Assembly (NCBI GenBank): GCA_947499935.1
Contig: CANMQH010000001.1
Span: 372,001-436,000 of the forward strand
Reading direction: 5' to 3'
DNA: 64,000 nucleotides
DNA from: an uncultured Algibacter sp.
Lineage (GTDB): Bacteria; Bacteroidota; Bacteroidia; Flavobacteriales; Flavobacteriaceae
Shown: positions 35,437 to 43,661 of the stretch, piece by piece
Layout: each line of letters opens with the position of its first letter
Position numbering within the stretch: position 1 is the first letter of the stretch
The notes under the pieces: generated by a model
Database searches by the model: none
The model's input: the letters and a program-made list of their open reading frames with translations, nothing else
What the model was told of the DNA's origin: nothing
Position numbers and translations under genes: made by a program

Positions 35437-36366
35437 ATGAAAGGACCTTTATTTTATTCAAAAATTTTACTCTTTGGAGAGTATGGAATCATAAAAGATT
35501 CTAAAGGGTTATCCATTCCATATAATTTTTACAATGGGGCTTTAAAAACCGATGAGAATCCTTCGGAAAGTGCTATTAAATCTAACGAAAGTTTAAAGAG
35601 GTATGTTGCTTATTTACAAGGTGTAAATCCTGATTTAGTAAAATTTGACATCGATGCGTTAAAGCAGGATGTAAACCAAGGTATGTATTTTGATTCTTCA
35701 ATACCTCAAGGTTACGGTGTTGGTAGTAGTGGCGCTTTAGTAGCTGCTATTTATGATAAATATGTTCAAGATAAAATCACGGTTTTAGAAAACTTAACGA
35801 GAGACAAACTACTCAAATTGAAAACTATTTTTTCTGAAATGGAATCTTTTTTTCATGGTAAATCTTCTGGTTTGGATCCTTTAAATAGTTACTTAAGTAT
35901 ACCAATACTTATAAATTCTAAAGATAATATCGAGGCTACTGGTATTCCATCACAAAGTCCTGATAGTAAGGGGGCAGTGTTCTTATTAGATAGCGGTATT
36001 ATTGGAGAAACAGCGCCTATGGTAAGTTTGTTTATGGAGAATATGAAACAAGAAGGTTTCCGTAGTATGCTTAAAAACCAGTTTATTAAACATACTGATG
36101 CTTGTGTTGATGATTTTTTAAAAGGCGACGTAAAATCCTTGTTTAGAAATACTAAAAGCCTGTCTAAGGTTGTATTAAGCCATTTTAAACCCATGATTCC
36201 TAATCAGTTTCATGACCTTTGGAGAAAAGGAATAGAAACTAACGAATACTACCTAAAGCTTTGTGGTTCTGGTGGTGGAGGTTATATTCTTGGATTTACA
36301 GAAGATATGGATCAAGCAAAAAAAGCACTTTCTGATTATAAACTAGAAGTGGTTTATAATTTCTAG
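35437..36366 (+). CDS. Mevalonate kinase-like GHMP kinase
   Basis: 309 residues. KILLFGEYGIIKDSKGLSIP at residues 9-28 is the substrate loop, IPQGYGVGSSGALVAAIYDK around residues 90-109 the glycine/serine-rich ATP loop, and LCGSGGGGYILGF near the C-terminus the third GHMP motif. FHGKSSGLDPLNSYLS also fits mevalonate kinases. With mvaD upstream, mevalonate kinase is the most likely function; the phosphomevalonate kinase is not in the window. There is a 105-bp gap before it, so it may have its own promoter. Confidence 0.88.
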   Translation: MKGPLFYSKILLFGEYGIIKDSKGLSIPYNFYNGALKTDENPSESAIKSNESLKRYVAYLQGVNPDLVKFDIDALKQDVNQGMYFDSSIPQGYGVGSSGALVAAIYDKYVQDKITVLENLTRDKLLKLKTIFSEMESFFHGKSSGLDPLNSYLSIPILINSKDNIEATGIPSQSPDSKGAVFLLDSGIIGETAPMVSLFMENMKQEGFRSMLKNQFIKHTDACVDDFLKGDVKSLFRNTKSLSKVVLSHFKPMIPNQFHDLWRKGIETNEYYLKLCGSGGGGYILGFTEDMDQAKKALSDYKLEVVYNF

Positions 36367-36419
36367 TTATTTTACTTTTTTGATTTAAAGCCTAAACAGC
36401 TCCCGAAATATTTATTTTC

Positions 36420-37322
36420 ATGTTATCTAGAAGGCAAAAACACATTCTGCTCAAATTTTTCAGTATGTTTTCTGTAGTTAGAGGATACAATATTTTAGTT
36501 ATTGTTATTGCTCAATACTTAACTTCAATTTATATTCTAGCGCATGATATACCAGTTAAGCAGGTATTATTTGATCTTAACTTATTTATGATTGTGCTTG
36601 CTTCGGCGGCAACCATTGCAGGGGGATATATTATTAATAATTTTTACGATTCCGAAAAAGATTTAATTAACAGGCCTATAAAATCTAGGTTAGATAAGTT
36701 AGTCAGTCAGAATACAAAATTATCGTTTTATTTTGTGCTTAATTTTTCGGCTGTAATTATGGCTAGTTATGTATCTTTTAAAGCTGTTTTATTTTTTTCA
36801 ATTTATATTTTTGCAATCTGGTTTTATTCACACAAACTTAAAAAAATACTTTTTATAGGTAATTTTACGTCTGCCATATTAACCATTACGCCATTTTTTG
36901 CGATTTTTATGTATTATAGAAACTTTGAAACGGTCATTTTTGTACATGCCATTTTTTTGTTTTTAATGGTATCTATGCGTGAGCTTACTAAAGATTTAGA
37001 AAATATTAAAGGCGATTTGGCTCAAGATTATCAAACCATACCTATTAAATATGGTGAAAGAGCGTCAAAAATTATGCTAACAGGATTATCAATCGTAACT
37101 ATTGTTCCAATTTGTTTGCTCTTGTATTATTTTAATATAGGGTTTATGTATCTATATTTTTATTTATGCATTCTACTTTTGATTATGTTTCTTATGTTAC
37201 TTTGGAAATCTAAAACGAAAACACATTATCTTATTTTGCATAATATTTTAAAATTTATAATTGTAGCTGGTGTTTTTTGTATTGTTTTAATTAATGTAAA
37301 TTTGGTTTTAAAAAGTATATAA
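36420..37322 (+). CDS. UbiA-family prenyltransferase (geranylgeranylglycerol-phosphate type)
   Basis: 300 residues, about eight membrane helices. The first Asp-rich motif is IINNFYDSEKDLINRPIKSR near residues 71-90 and the second RELTKDLENIKGDLAQDYQT near 185-205; both bind Mg-diphosphate of the prenyl donor. The pattern resembles the bacterial and archaeal enzymes that attach a prenyl chain to glycerol-phosphate or related acceptors, and the mevalonate genes beside it fit a prenyl-lipid role. A menaquinone or other prenylation role cannot be excluded. Stop and the next start overlap as TAATG. Confidence 0.88.
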   Translation: MLSRRQKHILLKFFSMFSVVRGYNILVIVIAQYLTSIYILAHDIPVKQVLFDLNLFMIVLASAATIAGGYIINNFYDSEKDLINRPIKSRLDKLVSQNTKLSFYFVLNFSAVIMASYVSFKAVLFFSIYIFAIWFYSHKLKKILFIGNFTSAILTITPFFAIFMYYRNFETVIFVHAIFLFLMVSMRELTKDLENIKGDLAQDYQTIPIKYGERASKIMLTGLSIVTIVPICLLLYYFNIGFMYLYFYLCILLLIMFLMLLWKSKTKTHYLILHNILKFIIVAGVFCIVLINVNLVLKSI

Positions 37323-38272
37323 TGGAACATACACTAAAAATAGCCTTGGCACAAATAGCACCCGTCTGGTTAAATAAAACTGAAACCCTAAAAAAAGTAG
37401 AAAACTCAATTACTGAAGCTTCTAAAGTAGGTGTGGAACTTATTGTTTTTGGAGAAGGGTTACTACCTGGATATCCTTTTTGGTTAGCATTAACAGGTGG
37501 AGCAGAATGGAATAAGACAGTAAATAAAGAGTTGCATGCACACTATGTAAATAATGCTGTAACCATTGAAAAAGGTGACTTAGACGCTGTTTGTAAATTA
37601 GCAAAAGCGTATAAAATGGCTATTTATTTGGGCGTTATAGAGTGTCCTTTAGACAGAGGCGGACATAGCATTTATGCCTCATTGGTATATATAAATCAAG
37701 ACGGTAATATACAATCGGTACATAGAAAATTACAACCTACGTATGATGAGCGTTTAACGTGGGCACCCGGAGATGGTCATGGATTGCAAGTACACCCCCT
37801 TAAAAAATTTACAGTTGGCGGTTTAAATTGTTGGGAAAACTGGATGCCTTTACCAAGAGCGGCTTTATATGGTTTAGGAGAGAATTTGCATATTGCAGTT
37901 TGGCCAGGCAGCGACCATAATACTAAAGATATTACACGTTTTATTGCTCGTGAGTCTCGTTCGTTTGTCGTTTCGGTATCTAGTTTAATGCATAAAGATA
38001 ATTTTCCAGAAAACACACCACATCTAAATAAAATATTGGAACATGCACCAGAGGTTTTAGCCAATGGAGGCAGTTGTATAGCTGGACCAGATGGCGAATG
38101 GATTACAGAACCTGTTTTGCATAAAGAAGGTTTAATTATAGAAACCATAGATTTTAACAAGGTTTACCAAGAGCGCCAAAATTTTGACCCTGTAGGTCAT
38201 TATTCTAGACCAGATGTCACTAAGCTTATGGTAAATAGAGAGCGACAGTCTACTGTTGCCTTTAAATCGTAA
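37322..38272 (+). CDS. Nitrilase-family carbon-nitrogen hydrolase
   Basis: 316 residues with the Glu-Lys-Cys catalytic triad at Glu45 (IVFGEGLLPGYPFW), Lys136 (VHRKLQPTYDERLTW) and Cys170 (GGLNCWENWMP). The GYPFW after the Glu and the CWENWMP motif are those of true nitrilases and cyanide hydratases rather than amidases or N-carbamoylases. It would convert nitriles to acids or amides. It is translationally coupled to the UbiA gene by TAATG, an unexpected partner; substrate unknown. Confidence 0.92.
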   Translation: MEHTLKIALAQIAPVWLNKTETLKKVENSITEASKVGVELIVFGEGLLPGYPFWLALTGGAEWNKTVNKELHAHYVNNAVTIEKGDLDAVCKLAKAYKMAIYLGVIECPLDRGGHSIYASLVYINQDGNIQSVHRKLQPTYDERLTWAPGDGHGLQVHPLKKFTVGGLNCWENWMPLPRAALYGLGENLHIAVWPGSDHNTKDITRFIARESRSFVVSVSSLMHKDNFPENTPHLNKILEHAPEVLANGGSCIAGPDGEWITEPVLHKEGLIIETIDFNKVYQERQNFDPVGHYSRPDVTKLMVNRERQSTVAFKS

Positions 38273-38309
38273 AAAGAAAAAGAACCATAGTTTATGCTAA
38301 CTATTATTC

Positions 38310-38317
38310 TACCTTTG
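38310..38317 (+). promoter_or_regulatory. Candidate -7 element before the pseudouridine synthase homologue
   Basis: TACCTTTG matches TAnnTTTG and is 16 bases before the ATG at 38334, which would leave a very short leader. Confidence 0.45.
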
Positions 38318-38333
38318 CATAAAATTTTTGATT

Positions 38334-39209
38334 ATGAACAGACAGCAGGGAACTAGCGGAAAAGGTAAACCATCAAATAAAGGAAAACAAGGCGGAACAA
38401 ATAAAAGTTCGGGCAAAGGCGGTAATAACTTTAAGAGTAAAAACGTAGCTAGAGGGAATGCGCCTGTTAAAAAAACGAATACAGCATCTAAAACGTCTAA
38501 TCCCGATGAAATTAGGCTGAATAAATATGTTGCTAATTCAGGTATGTGTTCACGTAGAGAGGCCGATGTACATATTGCTACGGGCTTGGTTTCGGTAAAC
38601 GGAAAAATTATTACCGAGATGGGCTTTAAAGTAAAAATTGGAGACGAGGTACGTTATGATGGTGCCAGAATAAACCCTGAGAAAAAAGCTTATGTATTAC
38701 TAAACAAACCAAAAGGTTTTGCAACAACAACTAGCGAAGGTAAAGGTAGAACTGTAATGGACTTAGTAGCTAATGCGACAGCGTCTCGTATAAAGCCTAT
38801 TGGTCGTTTAGGAAGAAACTCCAAAGGGTTGTTGTTGTTTACCAACGATGATGCTGTAACGGCAAAGTTTACCAACTCTAAACATGGGGTTGCTCGTTTG
38901 TTTCATATAGAATTAGATAAAAACTTAAAACTTGAAGATTTAAAAAAGATTCAGTCGGGTTTTAAATCTGAAGGAAAACTTATTGAGGTTGAGGAAATTA
39001 GTTATATTGATGGAGCTTCTAAACGCGAAATTGGCTTAAAAATTAAAAATACAGGTAATACCATAATTAGAACCATTTTTGAATATTATAAGTACGAGAT
39101 AATAAACTTAGATTGTGTAGCTATTGGGCACCTTACCAAAAAAGATATTCCTAGAGGGAGTTGGAAACACCTTACAGAACAAGAGCTTAATACGCTTAAG
39201 ATGTTGTAA
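38334..39209 (+). CDS. RsuA/RluB-family pseudouridine synthase homologue lacking the catalytic Asp
   Basis: 291 residues from the ATG at 38334; an upstream TTG is less likely. A basic Gly/Lys/Asn-rich tail (about 1-58) precedes an S4 RNA-binding domain at about 60-115 (IRLNKYVANSGMCSRREAD) and a pseudouridine synthase fold. In active enzymes the catalytic Asp is in GRLDxxTxGLLLFTND; here the motif reads PIGRLGRNSKGLLLFTNDD, with Gly in place of Asp. Other family landmarks remain (LTKKDIPRGSWKHLTEQE at the end). It probably still binds rRNA but should not isomerise uridine. It may be an rRNA-binding assembly factor or a decaying paralogue. Confidence 0.88.
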   Translation: MNRQQGTSGKGKPSNKGKQGGTNKSSGKGGNNFKSKNVARGNAPVKKTNTASKTSNPDEIRLNKYVANSGMCSRREADVHIATGLVSVNGKIITEMGFKVKIGDEVRYDGARINPEKKAYVLLNKPKGFATTTSEGKGRTVMDLVANATASRIKPIGRLGRNSKGLLLFTNDDAVTAKFTNSKHGVARLFHIELDKNLKLEDLKKIQSGFKSEGKLIEVEEISYIDGASKREIGLKIKNTGNTIIRTIFEYYKYEIINLDCVAIGHLTKKDIPRGSWKHLTEQELNTLKML

Positions 39210-39281
39210 ATAAGATAAGTTGTTTTGACTAAAAAATGTTAAGGTTAGCTGTTTCAAACAAGTAAATAGCAAGCTATAGGG

Positions 39282-40733
39282 TTACTGGCTTAAATATTTT
39301 TTTTGATATTTTTTTATGAAAACCTCCCAAATAAAAATACCATAGACAATGATGTATTCTAAAGCGATAACCCATAAATTTTCAGACTTATCTGCTTTAT
39401 CTACATTAACGTATGCTAAATAGCTTAAAATAATTACGGCACTCCATACCAAAGGAAACTTATATTTAGTAAAAACAGACAGTATTAACAGTGTAGCTAC
39501 ATACCAAGGATGAACTGTGGTGGTCGTAAAGTAATAAAAACTTAAAACGAATAACATGGCTGTTATAAGTTCTATAAAGGATTTGTTTTTTCTTAAAAAA
39601 GTTGTGATTAAAATAAATACAATAACGATTATAGGGGTTACTTTTCCAATAATGGCAATTTCATTATAACCTCTAAAAGTGTATCCAATGGATCTTGCTA
39701 TATAATAAATACTGGCATTGAATTCGAAATTTTGAAACCATAAGGCAACCGTTTTGGAGTAGTTATTTATAAACTCTGATGAATAAAATGGTAGAAATAA
39801 TAATATAGTTGTAATACCTACTATAGCATAAAACCACACAAGTTTAGTTAATCTTGATAGTGTAGAACTATTTTTTTTACCACCTTGGATTCCTTGCGTT
39901 GTGCCAATGATATTACTTGATATAGACGAGTTTGTCTTTTTAGATATAAACCACTGAAAAAATAGTGGAAGAAATATTAATGGTATAAGTTTTACCGAAA
40001 TCGATAGTGCCAAAACAATAGCAGCCCATTGCCATTTGCCTATGTAAAGCAGATATAAACTCCATATGAGGAAGAAAATCATGACACCCTCAAAATGTAA
40101 ATTACCAGTGAGTTCTATGATAATAAAAGGATTTAAAATATACCAGAAAATATTGTAAATAGGTATATTTAGTTTTGTTAGTAATTTTTTACCAAAATAG
40201 AGTGTGCCAAAATCTGCAACTATTATGAGTAAACGCATTATTATGGCAGATCCTAAAATACTTTTTCCAGCAAATAATGCAGCTATAGAAAAACATAATT
40301 GATTTATTGGTGGGTAATTAGTAAAATGGCTAGCGTTTAACTGCCCCATACCAGTATATAATTCTTGAGATTGAGCTACAGGAAACGTACCTGAATCTAT
40401 AAATGATTTAACGGTATGTAGATAAGGGTTTATGCCTTCAAGTATCATGCGGCCATCCCAGATAAAACGATAAAAATCTTGTGATAAGTTAGGGATTGCC
40501 AATATAAAGACACCCCTAAATATAAAAGCCAACCAGGTTAATAATGTTATTTGGTTTTTTAAGTGTTTTATTAAATTATAAAAAACAAAAAATAGAGTTA
40601 TATACAGAAACAGCAATTTTATATACTCTGTTCTTACTAAATTAAATGCAAATAAAAAGTAGAGTAGGATACTAGATAGTGCCAGTAATAAAGGCACTTT
40701 ATTTAATTTTATAATGGCAGAATTTAGTTGCAT
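39282..40733 (-). CDS. Multi-pass membrane glycosyltransferase (GT87/mannosyltransferase-like)
   Basis: 483 residues with ten or more hydrophobic helices. The first periplasmic loop has SQDFYRFIWDGRMILEGINP (residues about 90-109), whose acidic pair resembles the catalytic DE or DxD site of GT-C enzymes that use polyprenyl-phosphate sugars. A second landmark is TTVHPWYVATLLIL in the C-terminal part, typical of GT87-type enzymes. It would add a sugar (possibly mannose) to an envelope glycan from the periplasmic face. It is the last gene of the minus-strand glycosyltransferase operon, after a 225-base gap that holds a structured non-coding block. Confidence 0.82.
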   Translation of the reverse strand: MQLNSAIIKLNKVPLLLALSSILLYFLFAFNLVRTEYIKLLFLYITLFFVFYNLIKHLKNQITLLTWLAFIFRGVFILAIPNLSQDFYRFIWDGRMILEGINPYLHTVKSFIDSGTFPVAQSQELYTGMGQLNASHFTNYPPINQLCFSIAALFAGKSILGSAIIMRLLIIVADFGTLYFGKKLLTKLNIPIYNIFWYILNPFIIIELTGNLHFEGVMIFFLIWSLYLLYIGKWQWAAIVLALSISVKLIPLIFLPLFFQWFISKKTNSSISSNIIGTTQGIQGGKKNSSTLSRLTKLVWFYAIVGITTILLFLPFYSSEFINNYSKTVALWFQNFEFNASIYYIARSIGYTFRGYNEIAIIGKVTPIIVIVFILITTFLRKNKSFIELITAMLFVLSFYYFTTTTVHPWYVATLLILSVFTKYKFPLVWSAVIILSYLAYVNVDKADKSENLWVIALEYIIVYGIFIWEVFIKKYQKKYLSQ

Positions 40734-40830
40734 GAGATAAATATAACATTATTTATTTGTTGATTTTACACAAGGATTATTTACATGTTTTTTATAAATA
40801 AGTATGTACTTGGCTATGAAAATGTAAACT

Positions 40831-40940
40831 CTGCGTTAGGGATTAAAAGGTTTATTTGAGCTCCCCAAAGAGAGCGAGTCATGTTCAATAATTTAAAATA
40901 GAAACTAACGAATAAATTCCGACCCAAAGGGTAACACCCA
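40831..40940. repeat. Structured non-coding block, possible dispersed repeat remnant
   Basis: In an AT-rich gap, this block has GC-richer islands: CTGCGTTAGGGATT (40831-40844), GAGCTCCCCAAAGAGAGCGAG (about 40858-40878) and CCGACCCAAAGGGTAACACC (about 40919-40938). The second can fold GCTC/GAGC and the third ACCC-AAA-GGGT. The minus strand reads through it without stops in one frame. This looks like the remnant of a repeated element rather than a gene of this organism; no second copy is in the window. Confidence 0.35.
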
Positions 40941-40958
40941 TTTATATTTAAAATACGT

Positions 40959-42449
40959 TTAAACCTTTGAAGCCAAAGACTTAAAAAATACATATCCAAA
41001 TCCAATAAATAGCATAAGGTGAAAAGGGAAAAGTCCAAAATCGCCACCCTGATTACCAACAATAAAGGCGCTGTACATACCAAAACCAAAATAAAGCATA
41101 AGTAAACCTTCAAAAATAACGTGTATAGAAACTGTTTTCTTGATGTATTGATTGTTCTTTAAATTATCTTTAAAGCTGCTTATATTGAATTTAGGTGTAC
41201 GAATAAAATCTGATTTTTTACCCCAATGTCCTTCTAAAACTGCAATAGAATTATGTAGCGAGAAACCCATAGCTATTGAGAAAAACACGAAAAACATACC
41301 TATGTACTTTATAAAATTTTTAAAACCACTACCGTATATGTTTTTATACATATGCCAATAACAGATAAAAAATATAATAGTACTCATTACGAAAAAACTC
41401 ATCACGTAAAAGTATGGTCTTAAATGCGCATATTCATTTTTTATGTATAGCATAGGTATGCTTAATACGCCAACAATAAGTACGTTTAAAAACATGGTGC
41501 TATTTAATAAATGCAATAAACCATGTACTTTAGTTTTGGCAGAAATGTTTTGATTTTTTAAAACACGCCAAAGCATTTTTCTAAAGTTTTCTGCACCACC
41601 TTTATTCCATCTAAATTGTTGAGAACGGGCAGCACTTATAACTACAGGAAGCTCGGCTGGAGTTTCTACATGTTCTAGGTATTTAAACTTCCAGTTTTTT
41701 AATTGAGCACGGTAACTTAAATCTAAATCTTCGGTTAGGGTGTCGCCTTCCCAATTACCAGCATCTATAATACAGGCTTTGCGCCATAACCCAGCGGTAC
41801 CGTTAAAATTTATAAAATGCCCTTTACTATTTCTACCTACTTGCTCTAAGGTAAAGTGTGCGTCTAAAGCAAAAGCTTGAATTTTTGTAAGTATGGAGTA
41901 ATTACGATTTATATGGCCCCAACGGGTTTGTACAACACCTATTTTTTTGTCTTTAAAGTAGGGTACGGTACGTTTTAACCAATCGGCTTCTGGTAAAAAA
42001 TCAGAATCAAAAATAGCAATAATTTCACCTTTAGCAATCTCTAAACCTTCTTTTAGCGCACCTGCTTTAAAGCCAGTACGGTCTATTCTAGTAATATGGT
42101 GTATGTCTAACCCTGTAGTTTTTAAAGTTTCAATGTGTTGTTTTGTGCTAGCTACAGTTTCATCTGTAGAGTCGTCTAAAACTTGAATTTCTAATTTTGT
42201 TTTTGGATAATCTATTTTAGCAATGTTATCCAACAGGCGCTCCATGACATACATCTCGTTATAAACTGGTAGTTGTATGGTAACAAACGGTACTTCATTT
42301 GGGTTAGAAAGGTCTAATTTAGAGCAATTATCTTTATTCTTTTTTGATGAGAGATAATTAAATAATAGGTTGAGCTGAGCCAATGCATATAAGAATATAA
42401 GCATTAGCGATATGGTATATATAATAATGATTGTTATCTCGAGAATCAT
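40959..42449 (-). CDS. Processive family 2 glycosyltransferase, cellulose-synthase-like
   Basis: 496 residues. One N-terminal membrane helix, a cytoplasmic GT2 domain at about 60-300 and four or more C-terminal helices. All catalytic signatures are visible: the first Asp in QVLDDSTDE, DxD in AIFDSDFLPEADWL, the general base in TLTEDLDLSYRAQLKNW and QxxRW in QQFRWNKGG. Such enzymes build and extrude beta-linked polysaccharides or transfer sugars to lipids. There is no PilZ domain, so no direct c-di-GMP control. It overlaps the upstream GT2 gene by ATGA. Confidence 0.92.
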   Translation of the reverse strand: MILEITIIIIYTISLMLIFLYALAQLNLLFNYLSSKKNKDNCSKLDLSNPNEVPFVTIQLPVYNEMYVMERLLDNIAKIDYPKTKLEIQVLDDSTDETVASTKQHIETLKTTGLDIHHITRIDRTGFKAGALKEGLEIAKGEIIAIFDSDFLPEADWLKRTVPYFKDKKIGVVQTRWGHINRNYSILTKIQAFALDAHFTLEQVGRNSKGHFINFNGTAGLWRKACIIDAGNWEGDTLTEDLDLSYRAQLKNWKFKYLEHVETPAELPVVISAARSQQFRWNKGGAENFRKMLWRVLKNQNISAKTKVHGLLHLLNSTMFLNVLIVGVLSIPMLYIKNEYAHLRPYFYVMSFFVMSTIIFFICYWHMYKNIYGSGFKNFIKYIGMFFVFFSIAMGFSLHNSIAVLEGHWGKKSDFIRTPKFNISSFKDNLKNNQYIKKTVSIHVIFEGLLMLYFGFGMYSAFIVGNQGGDFGLFPFHLMLFIGFGYVFFKSLASKV

Positions 42450-43138
42450 TTTTTGATACTGTATTTAAAAATCCAACCTAAAATTTTAACGCCTGCAAAT
42501 ATAGCACCTTTTATTGTACCAGACACTTTAGAAATGCCTATTCTATTTCTATAATTTACTGGAATCTCGATATATGTAAGTTTTTGTCTCAAAGCTTTTA
42601 GTTGCATTTCTACAGTCCAACCGTATGTTTTGTCTTCCATTTTAAGGGCTAACAGTTTCTGGTATTTTATGGCTCTAAACGGGCCTAAGTCTGTAAATTT
42701 AGCTCTAAAAAATAAACTCATAAGTGTTGTAGCTAGCCAATTACCAAATATTTGAGGTCCTGTCATAGCCCCAGCTTCTCTTAGTTGTTTTACTCGAGCT
42801 CCAATAACAAAGTCTAAGTTGTCGTTAATTATTGGGGCAACTAATTTGGTTAATTCTTCTGGATAATCGCTATAATCACCATCTAAAAATACGATAATAT
42901 CGGGTTTTTGAGCTTGATTCGCTATGTATTGCATGCCCTTTAAGCAAGCATAGCCATAGCCTTTGTTGGTTTCTATTAAAACGGTAGCTCCTGCGTTTTT
43001 GGCATTAATTTCGGTGTCATCAGTTGAGTTGTTGCTAACTACAATAACTTCATTAACAGTGCTTGGAATATCTTTTATAACATGCGCTATAGAATCAGCC
43101 TCGTTAAATGCGGGGATGATGACTTTTATGTGGGTCAT
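42446..43138 (-). CDS. Family 2 glycosyltransferase, dolichol-phosphate mannosyltransferase-like
   Basis: 230 residues. IKVIIPAFNEADSIAHVIKD at the start, VVSNNSTDDTEINAKNAGAT for nucleotide binding and IIVFLDGDYSDYPEEL with the DxD metal site. GWTVEMQLKALRQKLTYIEI and NYRNRIGISKVSGT are typical of polyprenyl-phosphate sugar synthases. It probably makes a polyprenyl-phosphate sugar, which the GT-C enzyme encoded at 39282 could use as donor; this coupling is inference from operon context. Its ATG overlaps the previous stop (TAATG). Confidence 0.92.
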   Translation of the reverse strand: MTHIKVIIPAFNEADSIAHVIKDIPSTVNEVIVVSNNSTDDTEINAKNAGATVLIETNKGYGYACLKGMQYIANQAQKPDIIVFLDGDYSDYPEELTKLVAPIINDNLDFVIGARVKQLREAGAMTGPQIFGNWLATTLMSLFFRAKFTDLGPFRAIKYQKLLALKMEDKTYGWTVEMQLKALRQKLTYIEIPVNYRNRIGISKVSGTIKGAIFAGVKILGWIFKYSIKK

Positions 43139-43611
43139 TATTTAAGGTCGCTTAAGTTGTTTTCTTTTTTAAAAGAGGCTAAGGTAGTCCATTCTTTTAA
43201 TCTTTTACCTGCCTTATATCTTACTGCAGAAATCAATTTTTCGTTTTTATACATTAAACAGTAACCATTTTTTAAATTGTCTTTTAGTTGGCATTTATGA
43301 TTTATTTTTTCCATACTATCATAAAATAGCCACCAATCACTTTTTTTACCATTTTCAAAATGCCCCTCTTTTTGTATGTTACCACTTTGGGTATAAAACC
43401 TCCAATAGTTGGCTTCTTTATTAGCCTTATAATGACCTTCTTTTTCTAAATTTCCGTTGTCATAGTAATATTTCCAGTATTTTACTTTTTGATTATTTTC
43501 AACCCAGCCCTCAGACTGTAATTTGCCATTATCATGATAACTCCTTTTGTAGCTTTTTTGAGCAGTAACACTTAAGGAACATAAAAAGAATAGAACTATT
43601 ATTTTTTTCAT
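43138..43611 (-). CDS. Secreted MORN-like repeat (YwqK-type) protein
   Basis: 157 residues with signal peptide MKKIIVLFFLCSLSVTAQ. The mature part is a run of about five MORN-2-like repeats of the form YHDNGKLQSEGWVENNQKVK, YYDNGNLEKEGHYKANKEAN, YTQSGNIQKEGHFENGKKSD. NCBI pipelines name such proteins YwqK family antitoxin, but nothing here supports a toxin-antitoxin function. The repeats usually form a beta-sheet scaffold. Located in the glycosyltransferase operon; role unknown. Confidence 0.85.
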   Translation of the reverse strand: MKKIIVLFFLCSLSVTAQKSYKRSYHDNGKLQSEGWVENNQKVKYWKYYYDNGNLEKEGHYKANKEANYWRFYTQSGNIQKEGHFENGKKSDWWLFYDSMEKINHKCQLKDNLKNGYCLMYKNEKLISAVRYKAGKRLKEWTTLASFKKENNLSDLK

Positions 43612-43661
43612 TTAATTAAATTTACACTTCAAAAATTTTGAGAGTAATAATGAGTTGATAA

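Noticed and set aside
40814-41113. A 99-codon minus-strand frame across the gap and the end of the cellulose-synthase-like gene.
   Set aside because: Two thirds of it overlap the established glycosyltransferase gene in another frame and it has no signal or motif; I treat the gap part as a possible repeat remnant instead.
43138-43611. Naming the MORN-like protein a YwqK antitoxin.
   Set aside because: That name comes from annotation pipelines; the gene has a signal peptide, no toxin neighbour and only scaffold-type repeats.
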